Assembly: GCA_038025085.1 (NCBI GenBank)
Contig: CM076145.1
Coordinates: forward strand, 17,466,500-17,530,499
From: Tetragonia tetragonoides
Taxonomy: Eukaryota; Streptophyta; Magnoliopsida; Caryophyllales; Aizoaceae
Reading direction: 5' to 3'
Length of the DNA: 64,000 bases
Shown here: piece after piece, positions 9,619-21,358 of the stretch
Position numbering within the stretch: position 1 is the stretch's first letter
Layout: each line of letters opens with the position of its first letter
Notes under the pieces: generated by a model
Databases searched by the model: none
The model's input: the letters and a program-made list of their open reading frames with translations, nothing else
Told to the model about the DNA's origin: nothing
Made by a program: the position numbers and the translations under genes

Positions 9619-10989
9619 ATGACCAGGAGTCAAGGGTCCGAGAACCTCTTACCTTTGGACCCCGAGATCGAAAGAACATCACGATCCGCTAGAAAGAGAG
9701 CACGAAAGCGCTAGCAAGAAGAGTTGAGAAAGCAACGTGAGCTTGAACTAGAACAAGCTACCATGGGGACGATCTTCGATCCTTGAGGGATTTCTCTAAT
9801 CCCACCGTCGGTAACATTGGTTCCAGTATCACAAGGCCGGTTATTGCGGCCAACAATTTTGAGATCAAAACGTCCTTCATTTTCTTCATCAAGGAGGACC
9901 AATACTATGGGATACATGGTGAAGACCCTAATGACCATATTGCTCTATTCTTGGAGAAATGTGACACCTTGAAGATGAATGGGGTTAGTGATGATGCTTT
10001 CCGCCTCCGCTTGTTTCCATTCTCTTTGGCGGGGAAAGCAAAGCAATGGTTGAATAGCCAAGATACCAACTCATTCACTACATGGGAGGCTTTGTCCAAT
10101 GCCTTCTTGATTCGGTATTTCCCACCGGACTTGGCCAACAAACTGAGGAATGACATCCATGCCTTTCATAGTGATGGAGAATCCTTATATGAAGCATGGG
10201 AGCGCTTCAAAGAGTTGCAAAGAAAGTGCCCTTCACATGGCATTGAACAATGGCTCCTTATTCAAAATTCTATAGTGGATTGAATCCCACCATGAGATTG
10301 TCCATTGATGCCGCCGCGGGTGCTCTATCATGACCTTGAGGCCGACTGCGGCTAAAACCTTGCTTGAGAACATGGCCTTCAACAACTACCAATGGTCTTC
10401 CGGTAGGCCGGGCGCTCGCAAAAGTGGAGGTAAACTTGAGGTTGATGCGGTGAGCCTCTTGACAAGTAAGTTGGATGCACTTTCTCATCAAGTCCAACAA
10501 ATTCAACCTCTCATGGGTACTTCTCAAGGGTAAGGTTCCTCCGGTGAAGTATATGGTGTTAAAGGGAAAATGGGCAATGAGTTTCAGTACAATCCGTCAT
10601 CCTATCAAGAGATGACAATTGAGCAAGATAATGATTTCAACAACTTCAACCCCCGCCCTCGAAATGACCCATATTCTAATACATACAATCCGGGTTGGAG
10701 AAATCACCCCAACTTCTCCTACCGAAATACTAGCCCTTTCCCTCCACAAAACAACCATCCTCCACAAAATAGCCACCCTCCACAAAATTCCCCCACTCAA
10801 CCTCCGGGTTTCCAATCTAGAGCTCCTTTCCATACTCCCACACCTCAATCCCCACCACCATCCAATACGGATTTCTACAATGCTCAACTGGAGCAAAACA
10901 AGACGGTGAATGATACACTTCGCCTAATGATGTCAAAACTGGATTCATTGGCCGCTCACAACAAAATGCTTGAGAACCAAGTTGCATAA
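9619..10989 (+). pseudogene. gag: Athila gag (broken)
   Basis: Capsid-type protein of an Athila retrotransposon. The ATG at 9619 opens with the MTRSQGSENLLPLDPEIER signature usual for this family, but an in-frame TAG falls near 9712. The retrotransposon gag core is open at 9783-10283 (motifs FPFSLAGKAKQWLNSQ and WEALSNAFLIRYFP) in another frame. It continues in a third frame from 10330 (PTAAKTLLENMAFNNYQW) with stops at 10531 and 10987. The C-terminal part is rich in Pro, Asn and Gln, with a short repeated PPQNSHPP stretch near 10750. At least one frameshift and several stops make it non-functional. Confidence 0.85.
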
Positions 10990-12316
10990 CAAGCTAGTTC
11001 GTCAACAAGGGTTCCGGGGTAACAACCGGGCAAGCCGGAAACCAATCCCAAGGGGCATGTCAATGTTATCGCATTGAGAAGTGGAACGACATATGATGGG
11101 CCCGTGATGAAGGATGATGAGAATGTGGTGAGTGATAAAGTGAATGATGAGGCTTTGAACGATGAGCCTAAAGCGATTGAGGTGGAGGAGGAAAGTGAGA
11201 AGGAGAAAGTTGAGACTCCTAAGCCACAAGAGAAAGTTCCTTCTCCCGGTCCCGAGCCTTACAAGCCTCCCGTACCTTTTCCTCAAAGGCTAGCCAAAGT
11301 CGCTTTAGAGAAGAAGTACGGGAAATTTATGGAGATTCTCAAAAAGCTCCAAATTAACATCCCCTTCATAGATGCAATCTCCGAGATGCCCTCTTATGCT
11401 AAATTCTTGAAAGATCTTGTCTCTAACAAGAGGAAATATGAGGAGCATGCCACCGTTGCCTTAACGGAGGAATGTAGTGCTATTTTGCAAAACAAGGCAC
11501 CTTCTAAGCATGGTGACCCCGGGAGTTTTTCTATCCCATGTTCCGTGGGAGATGTGACCATTGATAAGCCTTTGTGTGATCTTGGGGCAAGTGTGAGTCT
11601 CATGCCCTTGTCTATATGCAAGAGACTTCAAATGGGAGATTTCAAGCCTACTTCCATGTCTTTACAATTGGCGGACCGCTCCGTCAAGTTCCCTTTAGGA
11701 ATTGTTGAGGATGTGCCTTTGAAAGTCGGTAAATTCTATATCCCTTGTGATTTTGTTGTTTTGGACATGGCGGAGGATTGTCACATCCCCATCATTCTAG
11801 GGAAGGCCTTTCTTGGCTATCGTTGGCGCCATCATTGACGTGCGTAATGGAAAGCTTTTCTTAAATGTAGGGGATGAGATGGTAGAGTTTAATTTGAATA
11901 ATGGCATGAAATCCCCTTCCCCCGAATCATGTTTTATAGTATACTCATTAAAGAATTCATTTGATAATGCTTATGCTTGTGAAGTCTCACGTGATCATCT
12001 TGAGTCGTGTCTTGTGAATAATGATGTTTGTTGTGATGAGAATGATGAGATGGCATTCTATGCCAAATTGCTTGATGAGAGCCCCGTGTTCGTGTCAAAT
12101 GGGGCTAATTTTGAAGTCTTGGAGGTTGAGTCTAAATTTTCCCAGGAGAAGAAGGATGCACCTAAGGTTGAACTCAAAGCCCTCCATTTCCACCTAAGGT
12201 ACGCATTTCTTGATGATGATGAGCTTTTCCCTGTTATCATAGATGTTAAACTCAGTGGCCAGGAGGTTAAAAAATTTCTTTGTCTTTTAAGACAACACAA
12301 GAGTGTCATGGTATAG
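10990..12316 (+). pseudogene. Athila protease region (broken)
   Basis: Aspartic protease segment following gag in the same frame. The active-site motif DLGASVSLMPLSI is visible near 11578, and the conserved IILGKAFL motif near 11790-11810. A frameshift just after that motif moves the continuing sequence (VGAIIDVRNGKL) into the frame starting at 11813. That frame stays open to 12316, covering the linker between protease and reverse transcriptase. Early stops lie at about 10987 and 11020. In an active element this enzyme would cut the Gag-Pol polyprotein inside the virus-like particle. Confidence 0.85.
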
Positions 12317-13200
12317 CATAGATGATATCAAGGGAATTCACCCTTCCCTTTGCACTCATATAATCAATCTTGAGGACGGTCATAAAACTTCTATTGAGCA
12401 CCAAAGAAGGTTAAATCCTAACATGAAAGAAGTGGTGAAAAAGGAAGTGCTCAAACTACTTGATGCGGGGATCATCTATCCTGTCTCCGATAGTGAATGG
12501 GTGAGTCCCGTTCAAGTGGTTCCTAAGAAGGGTGGTATGACCGTTGTCAAGAATGATAAAGATGAGCTTATTCCCACTAGGACGGTCACGGAGTTGGCGT
12601 ATGTGCATTGATTACAGGAAATTGAACAAAGCCACCCGTAAGGACCATTTTCCTCTCCCATTCATTGATCAAATGTTGGAAAGAATGGCGAGGCATTCGC
12701 ACTTTTGCTATTTGGATGGATATTCGGAATTTTTCCAAATCCCTATCGATCCGGATGACCAAGAGATGAAGACCTTCACTTGTCCTTATGGCACATTTGG
12801 CTATAGGAGAATGCCATTCGGTTTATGCAATGCACCCACCACTTTTCAACGATGTATGATGGCCATCTTTTCTGAGTTTATTGAGGATATTATGGAGGTA
12901 TTCATGGATGATTTTTCTGTTTGTGGGTTGTCCTTTGATGATTTTTTGGCCAACTTGGCCAAAGTGTTGAAAAGATGTAAAGAGGTTGACTTGGTGTTGA
13001 ATTGGGAGAAGTGTCACTTTATGGTTCGAGAGGGCATAGTCCTTGGACATTTGGTCTCCAACCAGGGTATTGAGGTTGACAAGGCAAAAGTTGAGGTTAT
13101 CGAGCGATTGCCACCCCCTTCTAATGTGAAAGGGGTGAGGAGTTTCCTTGGTCATGCGGGTTTTATCGCCGCTTTATCAAGGATTTCTCTAAAATCGCTA
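12303..13200 (+). pseudogene. Athila reverse transcriptase (broken)
   Basis: The reverse transcriptase fingers and palm are recognisable. The N-terminal part (LLDAGIIYPVSDSEWVSPVQ) is in the frame of 12303-12611. A frameshift near 12595 moves the rest (CIDYRKLNKATRKDHFPLPF) to the frame of 12544-13209. The catalytic motif is FMDDF near 12903, with both aspartates present, and GFRRMPFGLCNAP-like residues sit just upstream (YRRMPFGLCNAP). A further frameshift near 13160 leads into RNase H. Confidence 0.88.
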
Positions 13201-13954
13201 AGCCTTTAACTGAACTCCTTGTCAAGGATGCCCCATTTTTTATAACTAATGGTTGTCTTGAAGCGTTTCACAGGTTAAAGGAAGCTCTTATCTATGCGCC
13301 CAATATACAGCCCCCGGATTGGAACCTCCCATTTGAGGTCATGTGCGATGCAAGTGATCATGCCGTGGGGGTTGTCCTTGGGCAAAGGAAGGCCAAAAAG
13401 TTTCATGCTATCTACTATGCTAGCAAGACTCTTGACGATTCCCAATTGAACTATGCCACGACCGAGAAAGAGCTCTTGGCGGTCGTGTACTCCATGGAGA
13501 AGTTCCGGCTCTATCTTGTGGGGTCGAAAGTCATTGTTCACACCGACCATTCGGCCCTCAAGTACTTGTTGAACAAGAAGGATGCTAAGCCAAGGTTGAT
13601 TTGTTGGATTCTCTTACTCCAAGAATTCGATCTTGAGATGAAAGATAAGAAAGGGGCCGAGAATACCGTAGCCGATCATCTTTCTCGACTACACTATGAG
13701 TTGAGCAAGGATGGTGAGCTACCGATTGATGACTCTTTTCCGGATGATCATTTGTTCTCTCTACAAGCGGTCGAGCCCCCTTGGTATGCGGATATTGTAA
13801 ACTATCTTGTTTGCGATATTGTGCCTCATGGAATGAACTACAACCAAAAGAAGAAGTTCTATTCCGATACCAATAAGTTCTATTGGGATGATCCTCATCT
13901 CTACAAGTCTCGCGCCGATGGTATCCTGAGGCGTTGTGCTCCTAGGAAAAAGTG
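13201..13954 (+). pseudogene. Athila RNase H domain (broken)
   Basis: RNase H degrades the RNA strand of the replication intermediate. Motifs are [15 protein letters not shown] (first catalytic Asp), [10 protein letters not shown] (catalytic Glu) and [11 protein letters not shown] (catalytic Asp), followed by ADHLSRL at the end of the domain. The frame is open from 13341 to 13955, and the linker upstream is in a different frame from RT. The sequence continues toward the integrase zinc finger before stopping at 13953. Confidence 0.88.
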
Positions 13955-15076
13955 AAAGGCATCCTCTCTCATTACCATGATCTTCCATGTGGTGGCCACG
14001 CTAGTGTCTCCAAAACCGTGGCTAAAGTTCTTCAATTCGGATTCTATTGGCCAACAATGTTCAAAGATGCTCAAAAGCATGTGCAAGAGTGTGATAGGTG
14101 CCAAAGAACCGGAAACCTCTCTAGAAGGAACGAGACACCATTGACCGGCATTCTTGAGGTTGAGGTATTTGATGTGTGAGGAGTTGACTTCATGGGTCCA
14201 TTTCCTAGTTCTTATGGTAATACATACATTTTGGTGGCGGTTGACTACGTCTCCAAATGGGTTGAGGCCATAGCTACTCAAACTAATGATGCAAGAGTTG
14301 TGGCTAAATTCTTTAAAAAGACGATCTTTTCTCGCTTTGGTGTGCCCCGAGTGTTGATAAGTGATGGGAGTTCTCACTTTATTGAGCGTAAGTTTGAGGC
14401 TCTTTTGAAGAAATATGGTGTTTTTTACAAGATTGGCTTGGCCTATCACCCTCAAACGAGTGGCCAAGTTGAGGATTCTAATCGTGAAATCAAGCAAATC
14501 TTGGAGAAGACGGTGTCTAGTTCGAGAAAGGATTGGTCTTTAATGCTCGATGATGCTCTTTGGGCTTATAAGACCGCACTCAAGACACCTATTGGCACCA
14601 TACCATTTCGGTTAGTCTATCGGAAGCGTTATCATCTTCCCGTTGAGCTTGAGCACCGTGCTTATTGGGCAACCAAGGCCCTCAACTATGACTTCAAGGC
14701 CGCTAGTGAGAGGTGTCTCCTCCAACTCAATGAGCTTGATGAGTTGAGGTTGAATGCCTATGAGAGCTCCCGTATCTACAAGTAGAAAACTAAGAGGTGG
14801 CACGACAAGAATATCAATAGAAGAGAGTTTTGGGAAGGTGATTTGGTACTTCTTTTCAATTCCTGACTCAAACTCTTTCCGTGCAAACTTAAGTCACGAT
14901 GGTCGGGCCCCTTTCAAGTGGTCAAAGTGTTTCCTTATGGCGCTATTGAGGTGCGCCCATTGAAAGATGATGCGGAAACGTTCAAAGTGAATGGACACCG
15001 CCTTAAGCATTACAAGGCGGGGGATCTTATTGGTGTAAGGGTCGAGTCCATCCTTTCCGATGCTCAAACCGCGTGA
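13955..15076 (+). pseudogene. Athila integrase (broken)
   Basis: The HHCC zinc-binding module (histidines in LSHYHDLPCGGH, cysteines in CDRCQR) is near 13965-14105. The catalytic core has Asp in VDFMGPF (about 14185), Asp in ISDGSSHF (about 14360) and Glu in SNREIKQIL (about 14485). A TGA at 14177-14179 and a TAG at 14783-14785 interrupt it. The C-terminal domain (WEGDLVLLFNS, RWSGPFQV, HRLKHY) continues in broken frames to a stop near 15076. All catalytic residues can be found, but the frame cannot be read through. Confidence 0.88.
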
Positions 15077-16525
15077 TGGATACCTTGCGTCAAGCTCTCG
15101 ACATCAAAAGAGCGCTTTTTGGGAGGCAACCCCGGTTTTATTGCTTTATTTTGGTTTGTTATTTTCCTTTTTATTTTAGTTTTGTAAAAAAAAAAAAAGA
15201 AAAAGAAAAACCCCACAAAAAAAAAGGGGGCATTGCAAAAATATTTTTACATGATAAATTAGTTAGATTTAATTTAATTTTCTTTTTGGTCTTGTTTTGT
15301 AGGTTCAAACTTCACAAATGGAAAAGAAAAGAGGATTTTTGCAAAAGGCTCGAGGAAGTTGTTCATTACAGCCCAACCAATTGATAAGCAAGGCTTTGAA
15401 CCGCTTGACCGTGATTCTCCCAGCCACCGCCTCTGTCTCCCACGCACGGTCGGGCGATTTTTCCGTCTCTACCACGCCTGCCCAGGCGGCGTCAAGGCTG
15501 CCACAGCCTCGTCCAAAACCATCGCAATGCCGGGCGGAATCTCCTTCATCATCACGCCCGACCGGGCGCTCACAGCTTGCCCCGCGCCTTACCAAGCGAG
15601 TGATTACCCACCACGACCGCCTGAGCAGGTGGCGTCAGGTCCATCCCCGACACGCCGCCCGTCCAGGCGGAATTTCGGTCTCCACCGCGCCCGATCGTGC
15701 GCTCTCCCCTCTCACCCTCACTGTACCACCCACTCGATCAGGCTGGATTACAACCCAGAAACCGCCCGACCGGGCCCTGTTCTTGGCTCACCAAAGGGTC
15801 ACGCGACCCTTCTTTTCTCTCTCCTTGCTTAAATCACAAAACCCTCAGCCTCACCTCTCGTCTCCCTCTCAACTCACCTCCTCTGTTTCCCTCTCTCTCA
15901 TCTCATCACCAAAGCACACCGACACTCCACCACCACCACAAATTTCATCCGACCACCACCGTGTGCTCTACCTTCAACCTACTAGAATTTCGCCACCCAC
16001 ACTTCCCATAAATTTGCCATCGACTCGCACCGCTCTGGCCTCCATCAGCACCACCCATCCGTTGTGCCTTGGTCCGCAATTTGGTGTCGGGTATTATTGG
16101 GTTTGATTTCAGTGGTCCATTCTGCTGGATTTTCATTCACCACCTCTGCTCGGGTGGTTCTCTTTAATCTTCAAGAGGTAAATCAGAATGTCTACCAAAG
16201 ATTGGAGCACCCTTTGGTTGTTGTTACACTTTGGGATGCAATTTGGGTATTTTTGATCATATTGACTGGCTTATGAGCATTTTGACTTTGAGATATTATT
16301 GAATTAGGGAAATTGCGCTCGGGTTTGTGTACTGAACTATTTTCTTGGGGTCTTTGTTGTGACTATGGTGCTCACTTTTGTTTGTTGACCGTGCTTTGAC
16401 AAATTGATACACTTGGAGGGTATTATTGATATTGTTGGCTAGATTTTGTTGTTTGTGTTGAAGTTTGGGTGGACTGTGTCGTTTGTTGACCGTTGTGTCT
16501 TGTGGACACCGGTTTAACCTCACAA
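15077..16525 (+). other. Athila post-pol spacer
   Basis: Long spacer between pol and the downstream ORF, typical of Athila. It begins with the ALFGRQPRF peptide phrase often seen after pol in this lineage, then a poly-A tract. It has a GC-rich block (15430-15790) of palindromic modules, a CT-rich block and an AT-rich part. A 262-codon open frame at 15318-16106 is very rich in Pro, Ser, Thr and Arg with no domain; two other frames are also open over the same GC-rich block. I take it as a composition effect, not a gene. Confidence 0.6.
15439..15782. repeat. Eight GC-rich palindromic modules in the Athila spacer
   Basis: Modules recur about every 30-80 bases. They include GCACGGTCGGGCG (15441), CACGCCTGCCCAGGCGG (15472), GCCGGGCGG (15530), CACGCCCGACCGGGCGC (15556), ACCGCCTGAGCAGGTGG (15615), GCCGCCCGTCCAGGCGG (15652), CGCGCCCGATCGTGCGC (15687) and CCGCCCGACCGGGC (15764). 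Most are small inverted repeats whose stems differ while the central GACC, GATC or GTCC stays similar. Exact limits are approximate. Confidence 0.65.
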
Positions 16526-17569
16526 AATGACCTGAACACGAGCCAAAACCACAAAAGCCCCTACTCCCGCTTCCACCTCCACTCGCCAAAAGCGGAAGGC
16601 TCCTAGCTAACCCGTTGCCCCACCCACTATTGATCTTGATGGTATCCAATTTCGTGATTACGACCGCTCCAACAACTACAAAAAGCTTTTCACTCGAGCC
16701 TTGCTCACCACAACATTTTATGACCGTCCTTCGGTTGAAACTTTGGGGATTAGAGAGGATGTTGAGCGGTTATTTAAGTGGTTAGGATGGACGGGATTTC
16801 TTGAGGTTCATGAGCTCACCTACCGTCGTCTTACTTTGGAATTCTTGAGTATTGTGGCTATTAAGCCAAATCCGGACGACGATGACGATGAACATGCCAT
16901 TACGTTCCAACTCATGAATAAGCCGTATGAGATGTCGTATAAGCGGCCTAATGAAATTTTTGGGTGGCCTACTGGCAGTACACTTGCTCCTCCCGATCGT
17001 TTTCACAATGATTATGTAGATGGGGCCTTTTGGCTGGCTCTCACTGGACAAAAGCCTTATAATTCACAAGTGGCCAAGGCTTCCCAAATTGTGAACCCCG
17101 CTCTCCGCTATGCTCACCGGATGCTTGTGTACGCCATCTTTTTCAAAGGTGATCTTGGTGGGATGCCTCACGATGAGTTATTTTTCTTGTGGGCATTGAC
17201 TAGAAATGAGCCTCGTATTGCCATTGACCCGGCGGCTTGGTTCGCTCATAGAATTGTTCAAGTGCGGCAATCCATCGGGAAAATTCATTGTGGAGGCATG
17301 ATTACTCATATTGCTCGTGACCTCCGCATTTAAGCTTGATGACCTCCCACCCCTTGAGGGAAGCACTCGCATTGACATTGCTCAGTTGGACAACTCGCGG
17401 TTTCTTCGCCGCATCCCCAATGATCCGGCTAAATTTTGGTGGCTTGTGCGTGGTACGGGACTCATGACCTTGCCCGACACATCACGCACCGCTTTGACCA
17501 ATCCGGCCGACTACCTTGTCCCAGAGAGTGACGATAAGGCGATGTCAGATGACACGAGTGATTAGGATG
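16526..17569 (+). pseudogene. ATHILA ORF1-like/env-position protein, N-terminal part
   Basis: The third ORF of Athila-type elements, located where some elements carry an envelope-like gene; its role is unresolved. It opens at about 16526 with a basic Thr/Lys-rich stretch, and in-frame stops occur near 16532 and 16607. The frame is then open through the conserved core (DRPSVETLGIREDVERLF, FLSIVAIKPNPDDDDDEHAI, ARDLRI at the end, 17333). A frameshift near 17330 moves it to the frame of 17311-17565 (LDNSRFLRRIP, FWWLVRGTGLM). A TAG lies at 17563. Four bases later the chromovirus has inserted; the same frame resumes at 29427. Confidence 0.8.
17565..17569. repeat. Target site duplication GGATG (left)
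   Basis: GGATG directly precedes the chromovirus 5' LTR and is repeated exactly at 29422-29426 after its 3' LTR. This shows a normal integrase-mediated insertion whose flanks have not been exchanged since. Confidence 0.95.
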
Positions 17570-18065
17570 TGTGATACCCCAATATTTTCTATAGTTATAA
17601 TATTGATTTATAATCCATTTATAAATAGGTTGGGAGATTTAAATCGTACATTTATACAATGGGTCGATTTACTCAATTAAAGCCATGATAATATTAATTA
17701 TTGTTATGGAAATTTCGTGATTTATATTTATCAAATTGGAGGATTTAATTAAATTGTTTTATGTATGAATAATGGTTATTCATATTGTTGTAATTAGTTT
17801 TAATTAGCATCTAAACCAGAAAATTATTTCCAAACCTAGTGGGATTGACTTTGGTTGACTGGAGACCTATATAAACAAAAAGATGAGCAATTTCATCAGT
17901 TTGCAAAACTGAACCAAACCCTCACAAACCCTCATTTTCTCTTTCTCCTCCCTCATGACTCACTCTCTCCTCTCTCTCTCTCTCTCTCTCTCAACCGCCG
18001 TCTCCCCGCTCCCTTGCTCGGCCTCCAGTCACCGGAATCAGCCAGGGCCACCGCCAAGGTGAGCC

Positions 18066-18068
<3 letters not shown>

Positions 18069-18152
<84 letters not shown>
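18069..18152. repeat. (TC)n microsatellite in 5' LTR, first tract
   Basis: About 84 bases of uninterrupted TC repeat. The equivalent place in the 3' LTR (near 27297-27350) is a degenerate CT-rich stretch, so this tract expanded in the 5' LTR or decayed in the other. Confidence 0.95.
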
Positions 18153-18156
<4 letters not shown>

Positions 18157-18243
18157 TCTGTTTTGCTCGCTGGCGGCCTGGCGCCACCGCCACCGCCTGG
18201 CCGAGCGGTCGACCGACGTGGGCCAGACCACCGGTCGCTCCCC

Positions 18244-18248
<5 letters not shown>

Positions 18249-18316
<68 letters not shown>
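18249..18316. repeat. (TC)n microsatellite in 5' LTR, second tract
   Basis: About 68 bases of TC repeat, corresponding to the 100-base tract at 27463-27562 in the 3' LTR. The long Ser-Leu and Arg-Glu open frames over it are artefacts. Confidence 0.95.
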
Positions 18317-18319
<3 letters not shown>

Positions 18320-20186
18320 TTCTCTTTGTTCGCCGTGGCTCCGACGAGCCACCGGCGCCACAACAGGCCAAGGGGCGGTCGGTGGGTGGTGATGGTGCTG
18401 ATGGGTCCGACCATGGGTCCCCTTGTGGGTGACCGTGGTCGAGACTTGCACAATAAGTTAGCGTTTTAATTTTTAATTTTCATAATTTAATTATTTCGAA
18501 TTTCAGCAGTTTTTAATTAATTATTTTTATTTTTCTGTACTCATTTGGAACCCGAATCCGGATTTTCGAAAGCCTAGATTGATTAAAATAAATCAAGAAG
18601 TTTAAATAAAATATTATATTAAAATTTTGCTACTGTTTAGATTTTTGTATTTACTGATTATGTCTCGGTAGTTGTATTTAATTAGGACCTAACGGACAAC
18701 CGTGATCGGGTCGTGATTTGGAAGCTTACATACTGTAAAGTGAGCGTTTGTTAGGTAAGCGATTGTGCCTACCTCTTTCCAAAATCCATAAAAAGGTTTT
18801 GACTTGTTATGTGCTAAATGCCTATTTGTTGTGGATTTAATATACGAAACATGATTAAGTTATATCGACGTTTATTATTAGAATTATATTCTTCGTTGTA
18901 ATTATAAATTATAATGAGCATGTTGAGTTTATGAAGTTTCGTTAATTAATTAGTTCATATGCTAATTATTGAATAAGTATGGTGATGTTGGATTGTTAAC
19001 ATTATTATGATTTAATATACGTGCTAAATGGAATGGGTTATTATTGAGTGCTAATGAGCACCTATTATACTTGTTGGATGTATTTTTTGAATGTGAAATT
19101 TTGTATATCATGTTTTACTGCCAAAGTGCTGCCGAAATTTCATTAGACATATATCAAGCATGATCATTTGTCGTATGCATAAATGTCATTATCATCGTTA
19201 TTACTATTCATTGTCATAAGCATGAAATGAAGCAGTGAGTCGTGGTCTCGCTGTACCACCAAGTCAACCAATGCAAATTATGTGAATTGAATTGTAGATG
19301 AGAATAATACTCCTAATGGATCTTTAGGAGTAGTCGAGCAATCGAAACTGTATCTAATTGATGTAGTCTAGGGATGCGTGATTCCCAAGTTACTTATTTT
19401 GGACACTTCGTAGCGTGCTCGGGATGGATCGTTCCCCGTTGTTTAATTCTCTACGTATCGATTATTATGTTAGAGATAGTGTGATTATACACTAGAATAA
19501 GTCCATGACATGTCAATATCAATCGATGAACAGAATGGGTAATCGCTGTTCTATTCGCTCTCTTATTACTCTAATCAAGATGGTTTGTCTAAACTGTGTC
19601 GAATGATCACTAAAGCAAGATTTGCATGTAATTGAGTATTGAGTATGTGTGTGCTTGAATGTATGATTACTTGTGCATGCAAATAAATTTCAATGATTCT
19701 TCTAAAACCCATGTAAGATTTGCAAAAGTGTTTTTACTGGGTATGGACGACGGTTATTCAGTTTATTTTCTTTTGTTTCTTCTCTTTTCTTCTGTACCTT
19801 GTTTCCGTCACGGAAACCAAAGTGCAGGTGTTGTAGAGTGAGGACGTGTAGCCTTGGAGTTAGATGTTGGGATTGTTCTCTAGACTTGTTATTCTTTTGG
19901 ATTGTGGGATTTTTGGTTTGTGCCCTAGAAGGCAAACTTGTAATAATACTTTTAATGGACTTAAGTTCACTTTATAGACAACTCTGATATTAATGTTTAA
20001 TTCGTTTTGGTTTGTTTAGTTTGCTCCCTTCTGATACCTAGCTTTTCTTCCTACTTAGCATTTATTCCTTAGCGATAAATGTTGCAGTAGCATCCCTCGG
20101 GTTTGGGATGGTTCAGTGGTGTCGAGTCGTGCATAGCGATGTCGATAGCTCTCAGAAAATCGTTGCGAATTCGGGGATGTTACAAA

Positions 20187-20200
20187 TGGTATCAGAACCC
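20187..20200 (+). other. Primer binding site of the chromovirus
   Basis: TGGTATCAGAACCC lies two bases after the LTR end. It matches the common plant site TGGTATCAGAGC, complementary to the 3' end of initiator tRNA-Met, with one change. It sets the start of minus-strand synthesis. Confidence 0.9.
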
Positions 20201-20375
20201 TAGGTTTAAAAGGTTGCATAGGATTAATAAATGAATTAATAAAGATTAGTTTCATTTTGGGGAAAATAAAATGTAATTAAAGTCGTTAAGCGTAGTAGTC
20301 CTAGAAGTTAGGAATTACTTGAAATCACCTTGTTTGTGATTTAAATATTCTTATTGTTTGATTGCCCTTTTGTAG

Positions 20376-21358
20376 ATGGCAATTACTCGTTTGACTGCGA
20401 TGAAGTCAGCTAAAGGTAGGAAACTGCGAGCTGTGACTGTTGAACCTGAGCATAAGGTGGAATATGTGCATTCATCAGACAGCGAGCCAATGCACGACGA
20501 GGCTGCAGCCTTGCCCGTGGCGCACAGCCTTGACGCGCACGAAGTGGACCAAGCCGCGAATGGTGATCACGATAACGACGTGCCAATCGACATCAACCAT
20601 GACTTGGTAGCTAATGAGGATCCTGAGTATGAGGAGGAACCTACTGAGTCCAAACCTGAGGCTGACGATGCTCCTGCTGACGAGCCAAACGTTGAGCCTA
20701 ACCCTGTCGATCTCGAGATGCGATTTGAGTATGGAGCCGGAGTCCCTGATTCACCTAGCATGCCAGACTTGGAGGATATTGGTGATGCAAGCGACAACAA
20801 CTCTGTACCTCTTTCGCCTCCTGCTGATGTGTCTCCTCTTGTGGAGCCATTCTTTGCCACTGATGCGAGCTAGATGACATTCGTGCCTACATTCATCGTG
20901 CATACATTGTGATCCATCGTTACTAGTATGAGAACCGTACGAGGATACACCAAGGTTTTTGGGTCAAACTCTTACTTGCTGTGTTACCCAACATGCATCC
21001 TTGGAAAGGTCTCAAGGAGAAGTATGACGATGTGGTACTGAAGAGTGGCTACATCAACAACGATAAGTACGGAAAAGGCGAGTGATGGACGCTATGTTTC
21101 GAGGGTGTTGGCAATGAGCTATGCTTGTCTGAGTTTGAGTGGAAGGTTAACCACGTCTTAGTGCCTGCCCCAAAGGACATCTATGAGAGCTGCTGGTCGA
21201 AGAAGCGCAAGCTTGTGGATAACTTTAGAAGGTGCTTCATGCCACAAAAGTTCAGAGACTAAGCGCATCCTTACACGCCATGTAGGGAGATGAAGCCAAA
21301 GAGGAAGGATGATCATGATACGCCTCCTGGATCGAAGCAAAACCCTGTCGATGTTTAG
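20376..21358 (+). pseudogene. Uncharacterised pre-gag ORF of the chromovirus
   Basis: An open frame of 165 codons (20376-20873) starts with a short basic segment (MAITRLTAMKSAKGRKLR) and then becomes strongly acidic and Pro-rich. After its stop, a different frame carries a non-repetitive sequence with ordinary amino-acid composition (motifs GFWVKLLLAVLPNMHPW, LKEKYDDVVLKSGYI, DIYESCWSKKRKLV) up to a TAG at 21356-21358. It is broken by stops near 20926, 21084 and 21261. Together this looks like a decayed protein of about 320 residues placed between the PBS and gag. I do not recognise the family; function unknown. Confidence 0.5.

Larger units (their letters stand above)
17570..20184 (+). repeat. 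5' LTR of the chromovirus
   Basis: Begins TGTGATACCCCAATATTTTC and ends GGGATGTTACA, 2615 bp. It aligns from end to end with 26806-29421, with scattered substitutions and small indels, the largest differences being in the CT microsatellites. The last part contains TGAGGACGTGTAGCC and the leader-like stretch before the PBS. Pieces of the same LTR occur at 1-507 and 39554-40173. Confidence 0.93.

Noticed and set aside
15318..16106. 262-codon open frame in the Athila spacer as a gene
   Set aside because: Composition-driven (Pro/Ser/Thr/Arg), overlapped by other open frames, no domain; it lies in a palindrome-rich non-coding spacer.
17855..18469. Long CT/SL-rich and RE-rich open frames in the LTRs (also 1-507 and 27090-27752)
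   Set aside because: They are products of the (CT)n microsatellites; both strands and several frames are open at the same time.
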